Source of the DNA: an uncultured Bacilli bacterium
GTDB taxonomy: Bacteria; Bacillota_I; Bacilli_A; RF39; UBA660
Length of the DNA stretch: 8,567 nucleotides
Direction of reading: 5' to 3'
Assembly (NCBI GenBank): GCA_947631135.1
Contig: CANRKE010000053.1
Location: 1-8,567, forward strand
Both the position numbers and the translations under genes were made by a program. Numbering within the stretch: position 1 is the first letter of the stretch; every line of letters starts with the position of its first letter. The notes beneath the pieces were generated by a model. The model made no database searches and was not told the origin of the DNA. It worked only from the letters and a program-made list of their open reading frames with translations. Below, piece after piece: positions 1-4,793 of the stretch.

Positions 1-123
1 CATGCCAATAAGGATATAAGGAATAATTTTCAATTGAGTTTTTCTAATATCAGGGAAAACTTTTAAAATAAAATCACTAATTTTACTTGCAATTTCTTTT
101 TGAGTGTTGTATATTATATTCAT
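1..123 (-). CDS. Insertion-sequence transposase, N-terminus only (partial)
   Basis: An open frame on the minus strand starts at ATG (121-123) and continues through the left edge, giving 41 residues that begin MNIIYNTQKEIASKISDFIL and include IRKTQLKIIPYILIGM. From memory, this pattern resembles the N-terminal helical region of DDE transposases (IS4-like) common in low-GC Firmicutes; the catalytic domain lies outside the window, so the family assignment is tentative. The start is supported by AGAGG seven bases upstream (131-135) and by a consensus promoter further upstream. The start region lies inside a long hairpin, a known way for IS elements to limit translation of transcripts entering from outside, which strengthens the transposase reading. 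Element ends are not identifiable here. Whether the gene is intact cannot be told. Confidence 0.62.
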   Translation of the reverse strand, partial: MNIIYNTQKEIASKISDFILKVFPDIRKTQLKIIPYILIGM

Positions 124-180
124 AAAACGACCTCTGCTTTCTATTGTATAATTAATTATAGCAGAAATAGGTCGTTTTAT
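122..180 (-). promoter_or_regulatory. Hairpin sequestering the transposase ribosome binding site
   Basis: ATAAAACGACCT (122-133) is an exact inverted copy of 169-180, and CTGCT (134-138) pairs with 160-164, leaving a four-base bulge (165-168) and a 21-base loop. In a minus-strand RNA the stem covers the AGAGG ribosome binding site (131-135) and the first two bases of the ATG. RNA started at the nested promoter near 148 lacks the upstream arm and would be translatable, whereas read-through RNA from outside would fold shut. This is the logic described for several IS elements; applying it here is inference from sequence. Confidence 0.7.
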
Positions 181-183
181 CAA
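155..183 (-). promoter_or_regulatory. Transposase promoter (vegetative sigma factor)
   Basis: Read on the minus strand, TTGATA (178-183) is followed after exactly 17 bases by TATAAT (155-160). Transcription would start near position 148, about 25 bases upstream of the transposase start codon. Both promoter boxes fall in or beside the distal arm of the hairpin at 122-180, so a transcript made from this promoter lacks that arm. Confidence 0.75.
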
Positions 184-194
184 TTATAACAGAC

Positions 195-223
195 AAAGTG
201 TTCTAAATGTATAGTAACACTTT
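195..223. repeat. Short inverted repeat
   Basis: AAAGTGTT (195-202) pairs with AACACTTT (216-223) across a 13-base loop, followed on the plus strand by TT and a T-rich stretch (224-236). It could be a weak plus-strand terminator or part of the end of the neighbouring insertion sequence. The same AAAGTGTTC word recurs at 287-295. Confidence 0.4.
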
Positions 224-285
224 TTATTTGCTTTTTAAAAACTGTCCACATATAAGACTTAGTTAGTGTTAATAATTAAAGCACC

Positions 286-301
286 AAAAGTGTTCACTTT
301 T
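286..301. repeat. Palindrome AAAAGTG-TT-CACTTTT
   Basis: Two seven-base arms (286-292 and 295-301) flank a two-base centre. The spacing is too tight for a stable RNA hairpin but is compatible with a dimeric protein binding site. No gene begins close by, so a role is not evident. Confidence 0.35.
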
Positions 302-316
302 ACATAAATTATAGAT

Positions 317-369
317 ATTCTCAAAGCAAAAGCAACTAGCTTATTAAAAATTACTTTTACTTTGAGAAT
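317..369 (-). repeat. 19-bp stem-loop, fully paired only as minus-strand RNA
   Basis: The arms 317-335 and 351-369 surround a 15-base loop. As plus-strand RNA the arms have two C/A mismatches; as minus-strand RNA these same positions become G-U wobble pairs, so all 19 positions pair. It has no U-tract directly after it on the minus strand (next bases ATCTATAA), so it is not a typical terminator. It lies upstream of the transposase hairpin and may belong to the element end or to an unidentified minus-strand RNA. Confidence 0.5.
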
Positions 370-399
370 TAAGAAAATTTTGAAAAAATTGATAAATTA

Positions 400-427
400 T
401 TGATATTTATGAAAAATTATGTATAAT
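400..427 (+). promoter_or_regulatory. Candidate promoter of a small RNA
   Basis: TTGATA (400-405), a 16-base spacer and a perfect TATAAT (422-427). Transcription would begin near 434. No coding start follows before the terminator at 477-504, so the product would be a short untranslated RNA. Confidence 0.5.
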
Positions 428-433
428 TACAAA

Positions 434-504
434 TGAATTGCACTTAGAAAACTTCAGAAGCTCCAAATCAATTATTCCTAACTCTTTTAAAGGGTTGGGT
501 TTTT
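434..504 (+). ncRNA. Candidate small RNA of about 70 nt
   Basis: The segment is bounded by a good promoter (400-427) and an intrinsic terminator (477-504). It has no credible reading frame: the only ATG (433-435) leads to four codons and a stop, without a ribosome binding site. AATTG (436-440) can pair with CAATT (469-473), closing a loop ahead of the terminator stem. It matches no riboswitch, T-box, SRP RNA, 6S RNA or ribosomal-protein leader motif that I recognise. Alternatives are a leader terminated ahead of obgE or a terminator left from a lost upstream gene. The promoter-terminator pair is seen; the RNA itself is inferred. Confidence 0.4.
477..504 (+). terminator. Rho-independent terminator
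   Basis: CCTAACTC (477-484) pairs with GGGTTGGG (492-499), with two G-U pairs; the intervening TTTTAAA can extend the stem. A run of five T follows (500-504). The G-U pairs and the T-run side show it acts on plus-strand transcripts. No plus-strand protein gene precedes it in the window. Confidence 0.75.
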
Positions 505-510
505 AATTGC

Positions 511-528
511 AAATTTAATATTAAATTT
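511..528. repeat. Perfect 18-bp AT-only palindrome
   Basis: AAATTTAATATTAAATTT reads the same on both strands. In DNA this AT-rich such palindromes arise by chance more often than usual. It sits between the terminator at 477-504 and the obgE promoter. Apart from it I see nothing definable in 505-653. Confidence 0.35.
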
Positions 529-653
529 ATAATAATTAAACATTTATAAATATATACTTTTAAAATGGTAAATCTTTTTCTGTTATACTAATATTTATCT
601 AATTCAAGTAATATTTCAAACAAATTATATCAATAATATTGCTTGACATTATG

Positions 654-682
654 TTGACTTTTAATATTCTATAATATATAAT
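654..682 (+). promoter_or_regulatory. obgE promoter
   Basis: TTGACT (654-659), 17 bases, TATAAT (677-682): a near-consensus vegetative promoter. The start would be near 689, giving a leader of about 37 bases. A second -35-like TTGACA (643-648) lies just upstream but is spaced 21 bases from the nearest TATAAT (670-675), so it is the poorer choice. Confidence 0.75.
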
Positions 683-725
683 AAAAAAGTAAATTACATA
701 TATTTTTTAAAGTGATGGTGATAGT

Positions 726-2003
726 ATGTTTGTAGATGAAGTTATATTAGATGTTGAAGGTGGACGTGGTGGAGATGGTTGTACTGCGTTTAGACGAGAA
801 AAATATATTCCTATGGGTGGACCAAGTGGTGGAAATGGTGGACGTGGAAGCAATATCATCTTTAAAGTTGATGAAGGTTTAAAAACATTAATAGATTTAA
901 GATATCAAAAAGTTATAAAAGGGAAAAAAGGAACCAACGGTGAAGGTAGTAATAAAAATGGTAGAAATGCTGAAGATATCATAATAAAAGTACCACAAGG
1001 GTCAACTATTACTGATATGGATACAGGTCTTATAATTGCAGATTTAACAAAAAAGGATGAAGAAGTCATCATTTGTTCTGGTGGAAGAGGAGGACGTGGT
1101 AATAAAAGTTTTGCTACACATGACAATCCTGCTCCAGAAATAAGTGAATATGGTGAACCTGGGGAGATTAGAAAAATAAAAGTTGAACTTAAACTTCTTG
1201 CTGATGTAGGATTAGTAGGTCTTCCAAGTGTTGGTAAGTCAACCTTCCTATCTATTGTTAGTGCATCAAAACCTAAAATAGCTGAATATCATTTTACAAC
1301 ATTAAATCCAAATTTAGGTGTTACTAAAACTAGTGATGGTAGAAGCTTTGTAATTGCAGATTTACCTGGATTAATTGAAGGTGCATCTAAAGGGGAAGGA
1401 TTAGGGGATAAATTCTTAAAACATATTGAAAGAACTAAAGTTATTGCTCATATAGTAGATATGAGTGGGATAGAAGGAAGAAATCCAATAGATGATTATA
1501 AATTAATAAATAAAGAACTTGAAGAATTCGATAAAAAATTAATGAAAAAACCAATGATAGTAATAGCTAATAAAATGGATATAGATAGTTCATTTGATAA
1601 TTTGAAAAAATTTAAGAAAGAATATCCAGATATTGATGTATTTGAAATAAGTGCGATAGAACATAAAGGTATAGATAATGTTTTAATAAAATTAGCTGAT
1701 ATAATAGAAAATATGCCAAATAATAATATATATGAGGATGAACAATTTGAAAGTCATGTAATATATAAATTTGAAGATAATAATAAATTTGAGATAACTA
1801 AAGATAGTGATGGAGTTTGGGTTGTATCTGGTGAAGCTGTAGAGAAATTATTTTTGATGACTAAATTCACAAATGATGAATCAATAAATAGATTTTCTAT
1901 GAAATTAAGAAAAATGGGTGTTGATGATAAATTATATGAATTGGGAGCTAAAGTTGGTGATAGTGTTAGAATATTAGACTTTATATTTGAATTAAAAGCG
2001 TAA
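726..2003 (+). CDS. obgE: GTPase ObgE/CgtA
   Basis: Obg-family GTPase, a ribosome-associated protein that binds GTP/GDP, takes part in 50S subunit maturation and links growth to ppGpp and stress signalling. All three family domains are visible in 425 residues (usual length): the glycine-rich Obg fold (about 1-158, with GGRGGDG at 12-18, GGPSGGNGGRG at 31-41 and GGRGGRGN at 119-126), the G domain (about 159-330) and the C-terminal OCT domain (about 345-423). GTP-binding motifs are complete: G1 GLPSVGKS (165-172), G2 TTLNP (191-195), G3 DLPG (212-215), G4 NKMD (282-285) and G5 ISA (308-310). The ATG is preceded by GGTGAT (717-722), complementary to the 16S rRNA tail. In many Firmicutes the gene follows rplU-rpmA; here it follows an intergenic region and a transposase, with its own promoter. 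ezrA follows after 88 bases with no clear terminator between. Confidence 0.97.
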   Translation: MFVDEVILDVEGGRGGDGCTAFRREKYIPMGGPSGGNGGRGSNIIFKVDEGLKTLIDLRYQKVIKGKKGTNGEGSNKNGRNAEDIIIKVPQGSTITDMDTGLIIADLTKKDEEVIICSGGRGGRGNKSFATHDNPAPEISEYGEPGEIRKIKVELKLLADVGLVGLPSVGKSTFLSIVSASKPKIAEYHFTTLNPNLGVTKTSDGRSFVIADLPGLIEGASKGEGLGDKFLKHIERTKVIAHIVDMSGIEGRNPIDDYKLINKELEEFDKKLMKKPMIVIANKMDIDSSFDNLKKFKKEYPDIDVFEISAIEHKGIDNVLIKLADIIENMPNNNIYEDEQFESHVIYKFEDNNKFEITKDSDGVWVVSGEAVEKLFLMTKFTNDESINRFSMKLRKMGVDDKLYELGAKVGDSVRILDFIFELKA

Positions 2004-2049
2004 ATAATATTAAAAATTTTATAAATAACTATAAAATCTATTTAAAATA

Positions 2050-2058
2050 TGATAAAAT
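2050..2058 (+). promoter_or_regulatory. Possible extended -10 promoter for ezrA
   Basis: TGATAAAAT fits an extended -10 element (TG-N-TAAAAT) with no convincing -35 box upstream. It would start transcription near 2065. ezrA could equally be read through from obgE, because no hairpin terminator is seen between the genes. The ezrA ribosome binding site AGGGAG is at 2078-2083, eight bases before the ATG. Confidence 0.35.
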
Positions 2059-2091
2059 ATTAGTGCATGAAAGTAGTAGGGAGTTGATTTC

Positions 2092-3810
2092 ATGGATAAA
2101 ATTGTAAATACAACTACATTAATTTGTGCGATTGTAATTACTATTATAATATTCATATGTATTATTTTTATAATACTTAAAAATATGAAGATAAAAAAAT
2201 TAAGAAAACATATCGAAAGATTAGAGATCGAAAAAAATATGATTGTAAATGCACCAGTTTTAACAGAATTGTCAAAAGTACAGGCATTAGTTAAAAACGA
2301 GAGAATGACTGATAGATATAATAATTGGAACAATGAAATTAGTCAATTAAAAGATAAAGAAATACCAAAAATAACAGATATGATTTTAGAAATAGATGCA
2401 TTACTTGAACAAAAACAATATACTATCGTAATTAAAAAAATGACAAATATTGAAGTTGAAATATTTAAATCAAAAGAAAAAGCAGATTTCCTACTTGATG
2501 AAATGCATTTAATAACTAGTAGTGAAGCTAGGAATAGAGATTATATTACCAAATTAAAATCACAGTATAGAGAAACTATAAGTAAATATAATAATACAAT
2601 AAAAGATTATGGTGAAATTGCTGAATCAATAGATTTACAAAAGGAAAATATTGAAAAAAGATTTAAAGCATTTGAAGCACTACTAGAAAAAAGTGAATAT
2701 GATGAAGTTGAAAAATTAATTGATTCTTTAGATGAAATGATAAGAAATATTACTGTTGTTGTTGAAGAAGTACCAGCAATTGTATTAATGGGTAAAACAG
2801 TTATACCAAAAAGAATAGAAGAAGTAAAATCTATATATGAAAAATTAGTTAATGATGGTTATCAATTAGATTATTTGAATGTTGAATATAATATTAAAGA
2901 AATAGAAAAGAAAATAATGGATATATTTGATAGAGCTAAAATATTAAATATAGAGGACAGTATATTAGAACTTAAAACAATGAATGAATATTTTGACAAT
3001 GTATTAAATGATTTTGACATGGAAAAAAGAAGTAGAAAAGAGTTTGAAGAAACATCTAAATTTGTATATGAAAAAATTAAAAAGCTTGAAGGTATAATGA
3101 AAGATTTATACAATCAATTAGATGATTTAATTAAGAATTATGATTTAACAAATGAGGAAGTATCAGTACTTACATCTATAAATAGTGATCTTGAAATATT
3201 ACATAAAGACTATGAAATATTATCAACTCATACAAAACAAAATTCTTTTGCATTTTCTAAACTAAATAATGAATGTGAAATCTTAGGAGTAAGAGCATCT
3301 AAAATAGAAGATAGATTAAACTACTGTCTAGAAACATTAGGTACATTAAAAGACGATGAAAAAAGAGCACGTGAACAATTAAAAGAAATCAAAATGTTAC
3401 TTAAAGAATGTAAATATAAGATTAATGAATTTAAGTTACCAGTAATAAATAATAAATATTTTGTTGAATTAGAGGATGCAAATGAATCAGTCAAGGAAAT
3501 AGTAAAAGAACTTGATAAAATGCCTATTAATATCAATATATTAAATACACGTGTAGATACATCAAGAGATTTAGTACTTAAACTTTATAATACTACAAAT
3601 GAAATGATTAAAACTGCTAAACTTGCAGAAACATCAATTGTTTATGGAAATAGATACAGAAGCAATGATAAATCATTGGATAATGGACTTGAGATTGCTG
3701 AAAGATATTTTTTTAGAGGTGATTATAAGAAATCTCTTGAATCAAGTATAAATGCAATCGAGATAGTTGAACCTGGTATATATAATAAATTATTAGAAGA
3801 AAGTAAATAA
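2092..3810 (+). CDS. ezrA: Septation ring formation regulator EzrA
   Basis: EzrA is a membrane-anchored, spectrin-like protein of Firmicutes that binds FtsZ, prevents extra Z-rings near the poles and helps coordinate septal wall synthesis. The 572-residue product (Bacillus subtilis form about 562) has one N-terminal membrane segment (about 9-29) followed by KNMKIKKLRK, fitting an outside-in orientation with the long helical part in the cytoplasm. The rest is heptad-like, Glu/Lys-rich helix. The C-terminal signature VYGNRYRSND (517-526), then a helix with ERYFFRGDYKKSLESS, aligns by eye with the B. subtilis ending IIQFGNRFRSQN...ERRFYAFDYDDSYE. The conserved 'QNR' patch lacks its Gln (Val517 at that place). 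AGGGAG eight bases upstream supports the start. It converges with gerQ across a shared terminator. Confidence 0.95.
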   Translation: MDKIVNTTTLICAIVITIIIFICIIFIILKNMKIKKLRKHIERLEIEKNMIVNAPVLTELSKVQALVKNERMTDRYNNWNNEISQLKDKEIPKITDMILEIDALLEQKQYTIVIKKMTNIEVEIFKSKEKADFLLDEMHLITSSEARNRDYITKLKSQYRETISKYNNTIKDYGEIAESIDLQKENIEKRFKAFEALLEKSEYDEVEKLIDSLDEMIRNITVVVEEVPAIVLMGKTVIPKRIEEVKSIYEKLVNDGYQLDYLNVEYNIKEIEKKIMDIFDRAKILNIEDSILELKTMNEYFDNVLNDFDMEKRSRKEFEETSKFVYEKIKKLEGIMKDLYNQLDDLIKNYDLTNEEVSVLTSINSDLEILHKDYEILSTHTKQNSFAFSKLNNECEILGVRASKIEDRLNYCLETLGTLKDDEKRAREQLKEIKMLLKECKYKINEFKLPVINNKYFVELEDANESVKEIVKELDKMPININILNTRVDTSRDLVLKLYNTTNEMIKTAKLAETSIVYGNRYRSNDKSLDNGLEIAERYFFRGDYKKSLESSINAIEIVEPGIYNKLLEESK

Positions 3811-3840
3811 AAATATACATGTTTATGCACGTATATTTTT
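3809..3840. terminator. Bidirectional terminator between ezrA and gerQ
   Basis: Arms 3809-3821 and 3828-3840 form a 13-position stem with a six-base loop. The A3819/C3830 mismatch on the plus strand becomes a G-U pair on the minus strand. T-runs lie at both ends in the proper sense. It overlaps the last two bases of the ezrA stop codon and ends four bases from the gerQ stop. Confidence 0.8.
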
Positions 3841-3843
3841 TAT

Positions 3844-4173
3844 TTAATAATTTATATTTTCTTCAAATTCTACATAATCTAAGTACATTAATAAAAGCAT
3901 AGTCCACTTTCCAGTTTTTGGATCACTAATTATAACATGATCATATCCAGCTGATTCGATTATTCCAGAAAATACAATATCTTCTGTAGATTTAGAATTA
4001 TAAAAAGTCATATATAATTTAGCGATTTTACCTTTATTCATATTAAAAATATCTACTAAATTTATATCATTTCTATTATTTTTATAAATTTTATTACTAT
4101 TTAATTTATATTCATTTTCTCTTGTAAAATTTTCATCATTATTAATATCTCTTTGATAATAATTGTTGTTCAT
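3844..4173 (-). CDS. gerQ: Spore coat protein GerQ
   Basis: GerQ is a spore coat protein made in the mother cell; in Bacillus subtilis it is needed for the cortex-lytic enzyme CwlJ to be present in the coat and for germination with Ca-dipicolinate, and it is cross-linked by transglutaminase. The core from residue 38 to 109 is clearly of this family: NLVDIFNMNKGKIAKLYMTF, then FSGIIESAGYDHVIISDPKTGKW and LLLMYLDYVEFEENINY at the very C-terminus, against the B. subtilis pattern IFRGVIEAAGRDHIIISDPKTG...YLDYITFDEEI. It has 109 residues, much shorter than the roughly 180 of B. subtilis; the N-terminal arm is short, Asn-rich and has only one Gln. The start is fixed by AAAGGAG (4181-4187) seven bases upstream. 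A sigma-E-like promoter precedes it. Its presence suggests the organism sporulates. Confidence 0.9.
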   Translation of the reverse strand: MNNNYYQRDINNDENFTRENEYKLNSNKIYKNNRNDINLVDIFNMNKGKIAKLYMTFYNSKSTEDIVFSGIIESAGYDHVIISDPKTGKWTMLLLMYLDYVEFEENINY

Positions 4174-4195
4174 AAATTTTCTCCTTTACAATTTA

Positions 4196-4224
4196 ATAAT
4201 ATGTATTTAAATTTTTTATTATTC
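4196..4224 (-). promoter_or_regulatory. Candidate sigma-E (sporulation) promoter of gerQ
   Basis: On the minus strand GAATAAT (4218-4224), 14 bases and CATATTAT (4196-4203) match the mother-cell sigma-E pattern (about KMATATW-N14-CATACAMT) at 6 of 7 and 6 of 8 positions. The start would be near 4189, just ahead of the AAAGGAG ribosome binding site. In B. subtilis gerQ is reported as a sigma-E gene, in agreement. The AT-rich background lowers confidence. Confidence 0.5.
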
Positions 4225-4234
4225 ATGTTATAAT
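4206..4234 (+). promoter_or_regulatory. Vegetative promoter for the DUF6512-like gene
   Basis: TTTAAA (4206-4211), 17 bases, TATAAT (4229-4234) with an upstream TG one base away (TGTTATAAT, 4226-4234), a full extended -10 element. The start would be near 4241, leaving a leader of about 15 bases with GGAG (4244-4247) as ribosome binding site. It overlaps the divergent gerQ promoter. Confidence 0.65.
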
Positions 4235-4255
4235 TAATTATACGGAGTTGATAAA

Positions 4256-4792
4256 ATGAATTATAGTTTATATGTATGGGAAATAATAGTACATACACTA
4301 GTTACAATAATTTCATCTTTAGTATATTTATATTCAAAATACCAGGAAAAAAATAAATTTAAAAGATTATTCATACCAAAAAATGATAGTGTATGGGAAA
4401 GATTAAAAGTCGTATTATCAATTTTTATGATAATAAAATTAATAGAGATAATATGTGTAGGATTTAATTCAAATATGTTATTTGCAACATTTATATCATT
4501 AGTAATGATATGTATATCAAATCCTATAATATTTATATTAGTTTATAGTAATACGAAGCATGATATATTAGTTCAAAATATAATAACAAATATAGGTAGT
4601 ATAATAGTATCATTATTACTTTCAATATTTATAATATCAGTTACTAGTTTACCTGTATTTATAAGTTATATATCTATTTTAGGAATAATAATATTCTTAA
4701 TATTTTACATAGTTGCTACTTATTTCCAAACTGATGATATAATATTTTTAGATCCAAATAGTAAAAAGAATAAATTAAAAAAGGATAGTTGA
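4256..4792 (+). CDS. Five-pass membrane protein, DUF6512-like
   Basis: An integral membrane protein of 178 residues with about five hydrophobic segments (6-26, 50-69, 75-97, 106-129, 133-157) and a short charged tail. It resembles the uncharacterised DUF6512 family: after the first membrane helix comes FIPKNDSVWERLK (39-51), like the family pattern F(S)xVN(E/D)S(V/T)WE(H)(L/M)K, and near the C-terminus IIFLDPNS (162-169), like the family ending (I)PLFxDPxTG. This comparison is from memory of the family, not a search. No function is known. GGAG lies eight bases before the ATG. The gene ends in TGA one base before the next gene's ATG, so the two are very likely co-transcribed. It is divergent from gerQ, which alone does not prove a sporulation role. 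Confidence 0.75.
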   Translation: MNYSLYVWEIIVHTLVTIISSLVYLYSKYQEKNKFKRLFIPKNDSVWERLKVVLSIFMIIKLIEIICVGFNSNMLFATFISLVMICISNPIIFILVYSNTKHDILVQNIITNIGSIIVSLLLSIFIISVTSLPVFISYISILGIIIFLIFYIVATYFQTDDIIFLDPNSKKNKLKKDS

Positions 4793-4793
4793 T

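Noticed and set aside
433..504. Riboswitch, T-box or ribosomal-protein leader upstream of obgE
   Set aside because: No T-box, preQ1, SAM, L21 or similar conserved core could be recognised, and obgE has its own promoter 150 bases after the terminator.
643..675. Alternative obgE promoter TTGACA with TATAAT at 670-675
   Set aside because: The 21-base spacing is too long; TTGACT with TATAAT at 677-682 has the ideal 17.
905..1126. Minus-strand open frame of 73 codons inside obgE
   Set aside because: It is a shadow of the obgE coding frame: opposite strand within an unambiguous conserved gene, with a low-complexity Pro/Leu/Phe product.
2019..3536. Minus-strand open frames across ezrA (2019-2333, 2871-3113, 3321-3536)
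   Set aside because: They oppose a well-supported conserved gene; the Ser/Phe/Ile-rich translations are what the antisense of Lys/Glu-rich coiled coil gives.
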